A DNA stretch of 64,000 nt from positions 3,658,001-3,722,000 of the forward strand of contig OX637334.1 of the NCBI GenBank assembly GCA_951799405.1, in the 5' to 3' direction. A program made the position numbers and the translations under genes. This document shows positions 9,657 to 19,804 of the stretch, piece by piece. The notes beneath the pieces are model-generated. The model had not been told where the DNA came from and did no database searches. It worked only from the letters and a program-made list of their open reading frames with translations. The DNA is from Agapetus fuscipes (lineage: Eukaryota > Arthropoda > Insecta > Trichoptera > Glossosomatidae). The stretch's first letter is position 1; each line of letters begins with the position of its first letter.

Positions 9657-9890
9657 TTTCCTTGACTTATAGTTTGGTGCGAGGCTGACCATACTGTAAA
9701 AAAGTAGTTTACCGATGTCACTCCTTTCAGGGAAAGTCTGGAAAAATTGTATGGTTTATGTTCATTAGAGGCTTGGATTTTAATTTGTACGTACACATAA
9801 AAGCATTTGCAAGCTCGGACTTACACGTGTCTACTTGGGGGAATGGATTTAATATGAGCTGTAAATGTATATTTGCAACTTAGATTATAC
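9657..9890 (+). repeat. RA inserted into SINE-T
   Basis: Complete but diverged: starts 'ttttccttgacttat' and ends 'tatttgcaacttagatta'. SINE-T sequence on both sides dates this insertion after the SINE. Confidence 0.8.
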
Positions 9891-9934
9891 TTAAAAATAA
9901 TATAAAAGACTCAGATGTGTTATAGCTTAGACTT

Positions 9935-10085
9935 TTGGTAATCGGTCTTTGGTACAGGCATGAATTTGCAACCCAGTAAAGAGCATATTTTGATAATTGA
10001 TTGTTTTTTTTCCCGGCGAACCGGGAATCAAACTCACGCCCTTTTGATTACAAGTCCAAAGAGTCAACCACTAGGCTTTGGTTCT
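9935..10085 (-). repeat. SINE-T, 5' part (tRNA-like head)
   Basis: 'ggtctttggtac', 'acccagtaaagagcatat', then the tRNA-like head in reverse complement with 'gggaatcaaactc' at the B box. Reads as the other half of 9566-9656. Confidence 0.65.
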
Positions 10086-10239
10086 AGTATTAAGCTAACA
10101 TTGAATTCCTCCTCAGAATCACTTAATATTTAAGAGTTATTGGGAAATCAGGTGCGCGTGTGTCACTACACACCGCCACCCTTAATCAGCAGGTGGTGGT
10201 AAGAGCGGCAACTTGCAAAAGGAAAGGTAGAGAGTTCCA

Positions 10240-10440
10240 CGACAAATCGGTCATAGACAAAATGGCTTTGTCAACGACATTTCGGTCACAGACACTCGGC
10301 CACAGTTAACTCGTCCATAGACACACCGAGCACGACCAATTCGGTCACATGACAGTTTGTCGACACGATTTTTTAGTCAACGGTCAGCGACATTTCGGTC
10401 ACATGCAACTAAGGTCCACAGACAGATCCATCACATAAAC
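10240..10440. repeat. Degenerate 'cgacatttcggtcac' tandem repeat
   Basis: Loose repeats of 'cgacatttcggtcaca' and 'cgtccatagacac' type. The style is like the 15-bp array at 58.2-59.1 kb, but the sequence differs. Confidence 0.5.
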
Positions 10441-10856
10441 CTATAATCAATAAAAAAAAAAAAACTACAGTTATTACGCGTTATGGTTCTCCATTCCGGG
10501 TGCAAGGGCAGACAACTAATTGCCCTTGATATTTTGGAAATTTATAATAATAAAAAAAATGTAACACTTATAATTTGGTCAAAAAAACATGGACCACGGT
10601 CAAAACCCGGAACCAGAAAATCAAGCATCTAGATCCGGCCGTGAAAGCCTAAAAACATTTATAATTTGGTCAATGTTCCAATTCCTGCAGCTTTGCCTTT
10701 GTTATTACCTAATTGTACCACTTTGTCGTAATTCATCCTTCTCATTTCTCTATGGTTTTTGTCTTGCTAATTTTGTAACAGTGTTATCTTGAAAATGACG
10801 TAAGCAAATCGAAAGTATAAATACAACTCTGTGTTTTTAAAAACATTCTTATAATT
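10441..10856. other. No recognised feature
   Basis: AT-rich, with A-runs. The 67-codon frame at 10589 has no recognisable domain. Confidence 0.5.
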
Positions 10857-11111
10857 GCCTGACTTATAAGTTGGTACGCTGCTGACCAACCATGCTATAG
10901 AAAATGGTTCACTTTGCCAATGTCACCCCTGTTTCAGGGAAGGTCGTTGCAGGGTGCATGTTCATTTGAGATTTGGTTTTTATATTGTAGGTCCACATGC
11001 GGCATGTGTTAGCGCGAAATTTTACATGTCTGCTTGTGAGAATGCATTTAATATGAATCTCAAATGATATATATCTTTGCAACTTATATTAAGATTAGAT
11101 TAGATTAGATA
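10857..11111 (+). repeat. RA, full length
   Basis: Runs from 'gcctgacttataagttggta' through 'ggttcactttgccaatgtca', 'ggtccacatgcggcatgtgt' and 'aatgcatttaatatgaatct' to the (AGATT)n tail. No protein. The hairpin-forming 'cacatgcggcatgtg' is a constant feature of the family. Confidence 0.9.
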
Positions 11112-11169
11112 CTTTCTTATAGTTACGAAGGTTTATTGGTAAGCAAGTTTTATATGATGAAGCTGCCTA

Positions 11170-11421
11170 TAATCTATAATCTATAATCTAAGCTGCAAGG
11201 ATATGTAAGCATTTAAGGCTCATATGAAATGCATGCCCACAGACAGGCACATGTAGGTTCGCGCCTACACATTCTGCATGCGTGCATACAAATAAAGAAA
11301 ACCTCACATGGACATAAACCTTGCAACTCCTGCCGCCGTTCCCTGAACCGGGGTGGCATTGGCAAAAGTGAACCGATTTTTACAGCACGGGTGGTCAGCC
11401 TCGTACCAACCTGTGTACCAA
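11170..11421 (-). repeat. RA, full length
   Basis: The tail reads (ataatct)n here instead of (TCTAA)n. The body includes 'aagctgcaaggatatg', 'ttccctgaaccggggtgg' and 'gggtggtcagcctcgtacc'. It faces the previous copy tail to tail, making an inverted pair. Confidence 0.88.
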
Positions 11422-11726
11422 TATTGCATGTGACCGATAAGTTTGGTGAATAAAATGTCATATGACCGAATTGCCAATGAACTAGCTGTCTGTGGACGAG
11501 CTACCTTTGACGGATTTGCCATAACACAAAGGTAGAGGTATGACGTGGGAAGTATGGGCGGAGGCGAGAACTGGATAATCTAATTACCTCCTGCTCCATC
11601 ATGGCGGAAATAATCAGGTTCCATCTCCCTCACTCTCCATGCATATGTTCTTCTCACACGTGCCAGTAAAACATCCTTCAGGAATACAGTCTTCTTCTTC
11701 ATCAAATTTATTGAAACCAGATATAT
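11422..11726. other. No recognised feature
   Basis: Contains 'ctccatcatggcgg', similar in tone to 17850, but no gene or repeat family is identified. Confidence 0.45.
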
Positions 11727-11946
11727 TTCTTGACTTAAAGGTTGATAAGAGGCTGACAACCCAAACTATAAGAAATGTTTCACATCGTGAATGTCTCTCC
11801 TGATTCAGGGAAGGTCGGAAAGAGTTACAGGGCTTATATTCATTTGAGATTAGGTTTGTATCCTGTAAGTCCACATACACGTCTCTGTTTGTGGTAATGC
11901 ATTTAAATTATATATCTTTGCAATAAAATTTAGATAATAGATTATC
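11727..11946 (+). repeat. RA, with internal deletion
   Basis: Starts 'ttcttgacttaaagg'. It lacks the 'gcggcatgtgcaagcgcg' segment between 'agtccacat' and 'acacgtctct'. Confidence 0.75.
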
Positions 11947-11984
11947 GATGTCAAACGCACGACTTGAATAGTGTTAGTTTTTAC

Positions 11985-12225
11985 AATAAATTCGTGAAGA
12001 GGAATGTAAATCACTTACCTATTTTCACCTGGCCAGAAAAACGTATTAAGAAATCAACTAATAATTCGTTACATCCAAGATCAATTTTTTTGTCAAAAAA
12101 ATAAAATATTTAATTTCAATCTGTTGATCAACGGTCAAAGTTATCGTCAAGGTGCCTGGAGGGAATCAAACCAGCGTGTTTTTATTTCAAACATATGAGT
12201 CTAAATTACCATGTTGACCTGCTTG
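11985..12225 (-). repeat. SINE-L, diverged
   Basis: 'cgtgaagaggaatgtaaatc', 'cctggccagaaaaacg', 'aagttatcgtcaa' and 'gggaatcaaaccagcg' mark the family in reverse complement. Confidence 0.7.
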
Positions 12226-12529
12226 CTCATAGCGCTCGCTGACAGGTCTTGTAATGACTTGTCATGTATCACTGTCAAAAAATCCATATTTTCTCACACC
12301 GAATTATTTCAGTTTTTGTTCTTACATCTTCTATCTTTTGGTTCATTTCGATTAGAGGTTGGACGTGGTAGTAAGTTGTTATCAGACTCTCTTCTTACCC
12401 CATTCTCATCCTTCCTTATCTTCCTCCACCATTCAGACGGACAGAGTGGAATTCCTTTACTTAGTACTTCATTGAGGATACTAGTTAATTACTTACTTCA
12501 CTAATCGGAAGCTTTGAAAAGAATTCGGT

Positions 12530-12562
<33 letters not shown>

Positions 12563-12600
12563 CAGACAGAATTCAGAGATATTTACTTCAGTCGATCCAT
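12226..12600. other. No gene; poly-T run of about 30
   Basis: The 97-codon frame at 12211 has no recognisable domain. A run of about 30 T at 12533-12562 lies just before MITE F and may be a retroposon tail in reverse. Confidence 0.5.
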
Positions 12601-12614
12601 TTTGATAGATTCTT

Positions 12615-12860
12615 ACGGCGCTATTCTTAGACATTTTAGTCGTCCGTTGAGCCCACGCTTTGACAAACTAATGATGCATTTGTACGCGAAGACCTATCAA
12701 TCCAAGATGGCCGCAAGTGAACAGCTGATTAGTCTTCATAGAAATATTACCGATATTCGATAGGTAAGAATAATCGTGGTGATGAGATTTCCAGCCCAGG
12801 CATCATTAGTTTGTCAAAGCGTGGGCTCAACCGACGACTAAAATGTCTAAGAATAGCCCC
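12615..12860. mobile_element. TIR MITE, family F (copy 1)
   Basis: Terminal inverted repeats of about 60 bp: 'gctattcttagacatttta' and 'gagcccacgctttgacaaac' on the left, and their complements on the right. The interior includes 'ccaagatggccgcaagtgaa'. Relative to the 30.4 and 39.6 kb copies, the interior is inverted. Confidence 0.85.
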
Positions 12861-13030
12861 ATTTGATTATAAATATTACTTTATTGCAAATTGTCTAGAA
12901 GAATGTGTGCCTTCTGAAGACGTTGGCTACGAATGGTACATAATAATTAAGTTCTACAGACAAGCTTCGTCAATCATTCGAGGTTATGTTATTTTCAATT
13001 TGTTGACAATCAAACGCTATTAAACCCACA

Positions 13031-13290
13031 TTAATCTAATCTAATCTAATCTAAGCTGCAAGGATATATACCATTTAAGATTTATATTAAATGCATTCCC
13101 ACAAGCAGACATGTATAATTTCGCGCTAGCACATGCCGCATGTGGACCTACATTATAAGAACCCATCTCAAATTAACATAAGCCCTGCAACTCTTGCCGT
13201 CCTTCCCTGAGACAGGGGTGCCATTGGCAAAGTAAACTATTTTTTCACAGTATGGGTGGTCAGCCGCATACCAACCTATAAGTCAAGGAA
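13031..13290 (-). repeat. RA, full length
   Basis: Intact (AATCT)n tail, 'aagctgcaaggatat', 'acatgccgcatgtgg', 'ctgagacaggggtgcc', and the end 'ccaacctataagtcaagg'. Confidence 0.9.
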
Positions 13291-13470
13291 CTTAGGAAAT
13301 AAATTTGCATAATATTATTTTTTCATGTAAGTATCAATACCATAACGTCCTACCTGAACTTACCTCATATTAAATAAAGTTTTAAACTTTCACTTTCATG
13401 GTCGGTGTTAAATGATATAGTTTTCCTCGGTTTAGACCATGTTCTACTTGCAGTAATTTTGTCTGCCGAC

Positions 13471-13505
13471 GTTTCGTTTCCTCGAGCGGGGAACATTATC
13501 AAGGC
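13471..13505 (-). ncRNA. Hammerhead-like motif, degenerate (left arm)
   Basis: The minus strand has UUGAUAA, a stem with GUUCC against GGAAAC-like bases, then GAAACGUC. The core departs from CUGANGA. The mirrored copy at 13583-13620 reads UUGACAA and GAAACGUC. Confidence 0.4.
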
Positions 13506-13764
13506 TCGTAGCGACGGGGGACCTGTATCCTCCGTTCAGTTGCCAAAAGTAAACGGAGGATGAAGGTCCCCAGTCGCTACGAGCCTTGACAATGTTCCCC
13601 GCTCAAGGGAATGAAACGTCGGCAGACAAAATTACTGCAAGTAGAACATGGTCTAACCCGAGAAAAACTATATCATTACCTCATATTTACAAGCCCCGCC
13701 TACTCCACAGATGACACATAAATACCGCATGCTCTAATCAAAGCGATCAGTCGAAGTACAAGCC

Positions 13765-13797
13765 CTGAAGAAGTCAGTCGTATGTCACTGACGAAAC
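13765..13797 (+). ncRNA. Hammerhead ribozyme-like core
   Basis: CUGAAGA at 13765-13771 fits CUGANGA. Then GUCAGU (13773-13778) pairs perfectly with ACUGAC (13787-13792) as stem II, followed by GAAAC at 13793-13797. All conserved catalytic-core blocks on this side are intact. Stems I and III and the cleavage site were not resolved by eye. Confidence 0.65.
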
Positions 13798-13909
13798 GTA
13801 GCAGCCTTCCAAAAAGAAAAAAGAATAAAGCACCCTACAATTATTGAACATGGTCTACAACCCCGGAAAGATGGATTCTACATCATTATAATCATCATTA
13901 CTTCATATT

Positions 13910-14614
13910 GTTTGGTAGGTTTCATTTGATTTTCGTACAAGCCAAAACTCGTTACTATTTTGATTCATTTACGCACTGAGGAGGGGTAAGTGGGCAATTG
14001 AAGTTTAACCTTTTTAAAATCCTCTGTCACATAAAACTGGGCTTGAAGTACAAAGCGACATCGAGTTGTTTACAGTGCTGAAACAAAGAGATTCCAAAAA
14101 ATATATATACCTACTACCTACTTTCATACTGTTGCGGGATTTCTTTCAGAATTAATGAAATCATAGACTCTATTTCTGAAAATAACGACAAAAAATTCCT
14201 GCAAAGGTTAACTTACATACTTAGCTACTTGTGATATGAGATGGCAGAATATTTTTAAGTGTCTTTTTTTTTTTTCATTAACTTTTCTGAAAATAAATAC
14301 ATGAAAAAAAATTAAAACACTGCATATGTCGGTACTTACAAAATAAAAATCCGTTGTTATGTTTACAATTGAAGGTATCTCCAGGATACTTACATCCGGC
14401 TAGCTATCATCAGTACCACTCTCAGGGCGTGGGGTTCTTTCCTTGAGTTGCTTACTTGTATTTTGGGAAGGCTTTATAGTAAAAGATAAGTTTAACATGA
14501 ACAAATAAGGGTTTATTTACTTTACTAATATGGGGGAAAAAGGGAAATAAGGGAATGGCCAGACTTGAACTTGTCACTAAAACACTCCCTACTCTGTTGA
14601 CTGGAGTTTCGAAC
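13910..14614. other. No recognised feature
   Basis: AT-rich and non-coding in appearance. On the minus strand, 'aataaa' near 14510 could serve as a polyadenylation signal for whatever lies in the GC-rich island upstream. Confidence 0.4.
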
Positions 14615-14935
14615 TGAATGGCTTGGGGCAGCGCCCCAGGCTAGCGGCGGCTCACGAGGCGGACGCCTCCACACGTTGGAGCCCCTGGGTGGGCGCTCCT
14701 ATGCCTCTGGTCCACAAGGCGGGTGCCTTGCTGGCAGGAAATCCAAGTAGATGGGGAGGAGGGAGCTCCATTGTAATGCTCCATCTTGCATCGCTTGGTG
14801 CTTGGTCGCCGACGTCTGAATCGGTTGACATCTTGCCGGGAACTGATGACCGACGGCCCCATTAGGTCACACGGCACAGTTTGGCCGCCTCCGTGACCGT
14901 TCGGCTCCGTTCGGCCCACAAAACACACTGCACAC
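14615..14935. other. GC-rich island with open frames on both strands
   Basis: The strongest GC island in the window. Three overlapping frames exist: plus 14623-14865, minus 14641-14928, and a minus frame from ATG at 14831 to a stop at 14652 (59 codons, starting MSTDSDVGDQ and containing LPPPHLLGFPASKAPALW). The last resembles the start of a retroelement Gag in composition only. I do not recognise the gene. It could be a host exon, a Gag relic or part of an LTR element. Confidence 0.3.
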
Positions 14936-14991
14936 TTCGATAATGCTCTTTCATATGTTATTTAGTAAAATAACATAACACCGTATCTAAA

Positions 14992-15064
14992 TTGAACATA
15001 AACCCTGCTATTCTTTCAGCTCTTTTCTGTCACGTGGGTGGTATTGGCAGAGTGAATCAGTTTA
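14992..15064 (-). repeat. RA fragment, 5' part
   Basis: 'acataaaccctgc', 'gtggtattggcagagtgaa' and 'atactgaatgg' are diverged RA sequence. It faces the next fragment. Confidence 0.5.
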
Positions 15065-15085
15065 TACTGAATGGACATAATCATA

Positions 15086-15150
15086 TTCCTTGACTAATAG
15101 GTTGGTATGAGGCTGACTACCCATACTATAATTAATAGTTCACTTGGAGA
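15086..15150 (+). repeat. RA fragment, 5' end
   Basis: 'ttccttgactaataggttgg' to 'agttcacttgg'. Truncated after 65 bp. Confidence 0.7.
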
Positions 15151-15349
15151 GGTTCAATGGAAGACATCGGAAGTACTTAATCAAGAAATAGAATAAACTT
15201 TTTATGTATCCAGAACCATTTAGTTTTCCAGAACCATTAACCTCATCTACCTGAAACTTCATGATATCTTTTTTGTCCCACAATCTAGAGTATTTTTTAT
15301 TTATATTCCCAACTTAAGTAATTACACTTTATTCCACATATCCAGAGCG

Positions 15350-15700
15350 TACAAGTCTCTCAAGTATAAAACGCATCCATTACGTTTTCACAAAAGTGTA
15401 TGCTAACTCAAAAGCTCACTGTAGGCGTTGTCTTGTTTTCCGTACATTTTTAAATAACGCTATTATTACGTGCAAGACTTGAACTATTGGACTGGCGAGC
15501 ATTTTTATATCAAGAGAAATGGCTTTAGATAATAAAGCGTTCTGCACTCTTGGTACAAAATATCACGTTTAAACTCAGTAAAAATTTCAGGAAATTTACA
15601 CAGCGTCTCTGGTGAGCGTCTTAGTTTTCACAGATGTTTCTGTAAACGCAATAATTGAGTTTTAACGTGAAGTCTTTCAAGTACTTGGGGTCCTGGTGTA
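15350..15700. repeat. Dispersed repeat I, two related pieces
   Basis: 'gttttccgtacattttta' with 'aacgctatt' (about 15430-15470) and 'gagcgtcttagttttcaca' followed by 'tacttgggg' (about 15610-15690). Partly inverted relative to each other. Confidence 0.45.
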
Positions 15701-16130
15701 TTACATGTTATGTGTATAGTCGCTTGCTGTGAGTTATGGGAACATATATTTCTGACCGGACACCTTGCCGGCTGGGTCTGTGGATACTAACAAAACTGAA
15801 AACATCAAAATTACATTTTATGGGTCTAAACGAATATCTGTGATATTTGGTTTTTGAGGAAATGGTGATCGGCTATTCAAGCATGCAGTGTACTTATGTA
15901 TTCTGCCTTATTTTAGTTCTAGACTAATAGCATGCCGTTTAGTAAGGAGCTATAAGCCCATAAAGGGGCATAAGGGCGCAATGGACGAAAAAATTATAAT
16001 CTTTTTAGAATTGATCAAATATTTGCCAAAAGTAGGCTATTAATGTGTGAACCATCAAAGCAAAAACCAATAAAAAAAACATAAAAAGGTTCATGTATGA
16101 TATTTAACAAAATCTCTAACTGAGATTGAA
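15701..16130. other. No recognised feature
   Basis: Includes a small repetitive 'taagcccataaaggggcata' patch at about 15950. Nothing else seen. Confidence 0.5.
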
Positions 16131-16132
16131 GT

Positions 16133-16391
16133 GCACTCCTTTAGGAACGGTATTTTCAACGTTAGCTTATGTGGCTTTAAACTGATAAAAAAAACTACCC
16201 ACACGATTGACACGTTTTAATTTTTTCATTCAATATAAAGTTGCTTTGCTAAAGTAGAATATTTACCAGTAGTTTCAACAACTTTATACTGAATGATAAG
16301 GACACATATTCGCCAATCGTATGGCTTCTTTATTTTATCAGTACAAAGTCACTTATGCTAACGTTGAAAATACCAAGCTTGCGAAAGTACT
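16133..16391. mobile_element. Foldback MITE
   Basis: Arms of about 110 bp: 'ggtattttcaacgttagc' (from 16148) is mirrored by 'gctaacgttgaaaatacc' (to about 16372), and 'attcaatataaagttg' by 'caactttatactgaat'. The loop is short, near 16262. Non-coding. Confidence 0.8.
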
Positions 16392-16490
16392 CCATAAATA
16401 AAAAATCACAGTACATCTTATTTTAGGATACGAATCACCAGCTCGTCGCCTTAGGTCGTAAGGAATTTGGCAGAATAGCACTTCAAGATG

Positions 16491-16732
16491 TTCCTTGACT
16501 TATAGGTTGGTATGCGGCTGATCACCCATTCTGTAAAAATGGTTCACTTTGCCAATGTCACCCCTGTGTCAGGGAAGGACAGCAAGAGTTGCAGGGTGTA
16601 TGTCCATTTGAGATTTGGTTCACATGCGGCATGTGCAAGCGCGAACTTGTACGTGTCTGGTTGTGAGAATGCATGTAATGTGAATCTCCAATGTAACATA
16701 TCTTTGCAACTTAGATTAGATTAGATGAGATT
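16491..16732 (+). repeat. RA, nearly full length
   Basis: Canonical start 'ttccttgacttataggttgg' and a tail of the TTAGATTAGATGAGATT type. Lacks the short 'tttatattgtaggtc' segment after 'gagatttggtt'. Flanks 'agatg' (before) and 'agatgag' (in the tail) may be a target duplication. Confidence 0.88.
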
Positions 16733-16734
16733 GG

Positions 16735-17154
16735 TGTTTTACACTAACGAAAAACAACTGTACGTAATGTATACTCTACATTATTCTAGGCTCACATTTA
16801 GCCGCACATTATTTCTGTTACGGTTTTTAATAAACGGTCCGAAATGAAAAACGCTCTGGTTCCCCTCGGGGTGACTCCCGTGTGTAATTGTTCCCGGTCC
16901 ACTCTACCCCCCACTCCTGCATATCCCAGCAGTAAGGGGAGGGTATCGCGATTATTATTTTTTGCAATATTTACGTACAAAATATTCTTTTCTCGTGGAC
17001 GCAGTATTTTAGGGGTTTATCAAATTATTTTTTAATTTAAATACTATTCGGGTGTTTTTCATTAAAATTATTCCATCGTACACTTTTGAATTATTGCCCT
17101 TTTTGGCTTATACAATTAAGCTTGTTGTTTTACATTTCTGTATTTTTTAGTTCC
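16735..17154. other. No recognised feature
   Basis: Contains a C-rich patch at 16860-16945. The short frames on both strands have no known domain. Confidence 0.45.
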
Positions 17155-17432
17155 CTGAAATGCCGAGAGCTCGGAGCTGAATCCCACCGAGGGTGTCAGA
17201 AATGATTTCCAGTTTCGGTGTTTATTTACAACTCAAAACCAAATACCGGCAAGGCTTACTCAGCTTTCACAAGCATTGAGTACCAGCCCCCTCGGGACCT
17301 GGGAAACCCTTACTTCAACTGAAGTGATTGGCGTAAAGCCGGCCCCTTACTTGTAAAAATAAATATGTTTCTCTCGCAAAATTTTGAGGATAACGTAGCA
17401 AGAAGTTGCGCTGTATGTGTAGCTTAGTGGCG
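17155..17432 (+). repeat. SINE-G, 5'-truncated in the head
   Basis: Begins at 'ctgaaatgccgagagctcgg', keeps 'gaatcccaccgagggtgtca' and the whole body to 'gtgtagcttagtggcg'. Confidence 0.8.
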
Positions 17433-18036
17433 ACACATTGGTATGAGATTTAGCTCTTAATGCTGTAAAAAATGGGAACTTTCAATGGAAGTATTTTATT
17501 TTAAGGGGAAAAAAAAACACCTTCAAACATGTGAAAGAAAATACATAACAATTTATATTAGCAGAATTTTAATGGATTTATTAAAGAAAAAATTTCTGTG
17601 TGTTTGCAACTTGAAAAGACGCTAGAAACGAAAAACAAATTAACTACAATATTTCTCATATTACAACAAAAAACAGTTGTTACAAGAAAATATGATCGTT
17701 TCTTGTTTGGAGCTTTGCAATGCGATGGAATTGTGAATGAAAGTTGTGAAGAAATGATGAAATACGAACCGTGATGAAGATGATGGATCGTGAGGGAAGG
17801 AAGAGAGATGTGAAGGTTGCGTGAGAGAAATACAACTCTTGCTTACGCCGCCCCATGATGGCGAGTAATTGGGTAATATGTTTTATTGCATTTCTGCTTA
17901 TTCGGTGGAATTTCTCCTCTTACCTTTTTCCGTTCCAAAATGAATTGGACTCATATGTTAACTTCTGAAAAAATAATGTTTCGCTTCATTTTTCAGAATA
18001 AGAAGGACTTGAGTATATTGGAAATATTTGTAAGTT
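17433..18036. other. No recognised feature
   Basis: AT-rich, with a purine-rich 'gaagatgatggatcgtgagg' patch around 17770. No domain or repeat family identified. Confidence 0.5.
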
Positions 18037-18061
18037 TATAATCTAAGTTGCAGAGATATTG
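18037..18061 (-). repeat. RA tail end, split by MITE
   Basis: 'tataatctaagttgcagaga' is the tail side of an RA copy that resumes at about 18316 after an inserted TIR element. Confidence 0.65.
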
Positions 18062-18311
18062 CCATTGTAAAGGTAAAACTGAATAAGGGCCGATCCACTG
18101 ATTTGAGAAATAGGGGATAAAACTTTTTATTGGTTGCGACTACTCATAGTAAATGAGCTAATTATAATGAAGTGATCATTAAATAATACTAAACTACAGG
18201 ATTTTCACACTTCTTTAGTGTTTTCTCTCGTAGAAATAGGGAAAATAGTGCATTTATTTGAGAAACCCATGTTAGCTGAGTATGCTACATATTCAGTTTT
18301 ACCTCTATGGT
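18062..18311. mobile_element. TIR MITE (aaaggtaaaactgaata), inserted in RA
   Basis: Terminal inverted repeats 'aaaggtaaaactgaata' and 'tattcagttttacctc'. About 250 bp, with a shared middle 'gattttcacacttctttag'. A sister copy at 42073-42317 has TA on both sides. Confidence 0.8.
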
Positions 18312-18315
18312 ATCG

Positions 18316-18430
18316 ATGTTACATTTAAGATTTATATTACACGCATTCCCATAAAAATACACGTATAAGTTCGCGCTTATACATGCCGCATATGGAATTG
18401 CTAGATGACACCCACCAAGTTAACACATAC
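18316..18430 (-). repeat. RA, remainder of the split copy
   Basis: 'gttacatttaagatttatat', 'gcattcccataaaaatacac' and 'acatgccgcatatgg', then fades. Confidence 0.65.
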
Positions 18431-18495
18431 ATTCAAATAAATAATTTACAACTATATTTTTCTGAAACTTTTTCTTTAATTTTCTTTTAAATATC

Positions 18496-18770
18496 CGGTC
18501 GATAGCTCAGATGAAAGAATGGTTCCGTTTCATGCCGGAAGGCTAGGGATCAATCTCAACAATAGGTGTCAGAAGTGATTCCTTGTTTCTGGGTTAAAAA
18601 TAGAAATAATACAAAAATGTGTACTCAGCCTTCACAATGAAAACCAGTCCACTCAGCAGTTGCGATGCCTCCACTTCAAGTGAAGTGGTTGGCGTAACGC
18701 TCTATCACATGGGAAAATAAATAGGTGCTTTGTGGCGAGTCTGTAATAATCTTAGTTGCGTGTTAGTTTA
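18496..18770 (+). repeat. SINE-G, diverged
   Basis: 'ggtcgatagctcagatg' head, 'caataggtgtcagaagtga', 'cttcaagtgaagtggttgg'. Ends near 'gcgagtctgtaataatctta'. Confidence 0.7.
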
Positions 18771-19150
18771 AGAGTTAAAAAGTTAATGATTTATCATTTA
18801 CTCATCAAAAACATAAAGAAAAGAAAATTAAATGTGTTATTTTTTCAAATATGTACCTATATGGTAACGAACAGGTATATTATGAAAAATATGAGAGTTT
18901 TACTAACGCTTAAAGCAACCATAAGTCATAGCTAATCCCTGGTTTAAGTTGTGCTCATATATATCCGCAGATATCATCTGCAATTATCAGACCACGAGCT
19001 CAAAGCTACGTGATTCTGAGCCCTGCAAAGTTTCACCGTACGAATTGCAAAATTTGTACGTGTATAAATGGGCAAGTGGTCTGGGGCGATTCGAGTAGGT
19101 CGAGTTTCTACACCGGTATATGGTATAGGCATGCCTACCTCATGTAAACG
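18771..19150. other. No recognised feature
   Basis: AT-rich. A TATA-like 'tataaatgggc' lies at about 19060 without supporting context. Confidence 0.45.
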
Positions 19151-19156
19151 TCAACT

Positions 19157-19230
19157 TGATGCTTGTTCGTCTTATGACCATTAGAGGTTATTTCACAGTA
19201 GCAATGTTTGTTTATGTACCGACCCAATAA
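19157..19230 (+). repeat. Dispersed repeat J, left part
   Basis: 'gcttgttcgtcttatg' and 'ttatttcacagtagcaatgt' match 44603-44670. Its right part reappears at 19805-19945, so two later insertions split it. Confidence 0.6.
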
Positions 19231-19239
19231 AAAAATTAA

Positions 19240-19538
19240 TTAAATTAGGCTGATAAATTTGGTGAGCGCTGTTTTTGTGTGTATCACACCTCAAGAGCCC
19301 TCTGCGAGCTTGGTCGTCGCTGTAGAAAACGCCAATTCTCAAGCAAGACCCAGTTGTTGTAAGGCTGGATGGACTTTTTGATGACCGATCTTTGGTAAAG
19401 GTTTATGATTTTTTTAACCCAGCGAAGAGCAAATTTAAAAATATTTAAATGGTATCTTTTTTGTGCTCCACCGGGATTCGAACCCACGACCTTCCAGTTA
19501 CGAGTCCGAAGTGTTACCACCTGGACTACGGACCGGTC
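19240..19538 (-). repeat. SINE-T, full length
   Basis: 'gtgagcgctgtttttgtgtg' to 'ggactacggaccggtc'. The tRNA-like head carries the complement of loop ctcgtaa and 'gggattcgaaccc', the best-preserved B box of the family here. Confidence 0.88.
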
Positions 19539-19550
19539 AATGTCTAAAAT

Positions 19551-19804
19551 CTGAATCTAAATCTAAGTTGCAAAGATATGTATCATTTGAGATTCATATT
19601 AAATGCATTCCCACAAGCAGACAGGCATAATTTCGGTTCACACATGCCGCATGTGGACCTACAATATAAAAAACACCCAATCTCAAATAAACATAAGCCC
19701 TGCAACTCTTGCTGACCTTTCCTGAAACAGGGGTGACATTGGTAAAGTGAACCATTTTTTACAGTATGGGTGGTCAGCCTCATCCCAACCTATAAGTCAA
19801 GGAA
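19551..19804 (-). repeat. RA, full length
   Basis: (AATCTAAATCTAA) tail, 'agttgcaaagatatg', 'acatgccgcatgtgg', 'cctgaaacaggggtgacatt' and the end 'ccaacctataagtcaagg'. Confidence 0.9.

Larger units (their letters stand above)
13360..13909. mobile_element. Tandem hammerhead-bearing modules with 12-bp repeats
   Basis: TTACCTCATATT occurs at 13360-13371 and exactly at 13676-13687, and as TTACTTCATATT at 13898-13909. The first module (13372-13675) is a foldback: arms of about 120 bp contain 'accatgttctacttgcag' and 'ctgccgacgtttcg'. The second (13688-13897) shares the end 'gaacatggtcta...' with the first. One inverted and one or two direct terminal modules with long target duplications resemble a Penelope-like element stripped to its terminal repeats. 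No reverse transcriptase is present. Confidence 0.7.

Noticed and set aside
11098..11110. Telomere-like (TTAGA)n repeats
   Set aside because: Only two to four units, always at the end of RA copies, so they are element tails. The insect telomere unit is TTAGG.
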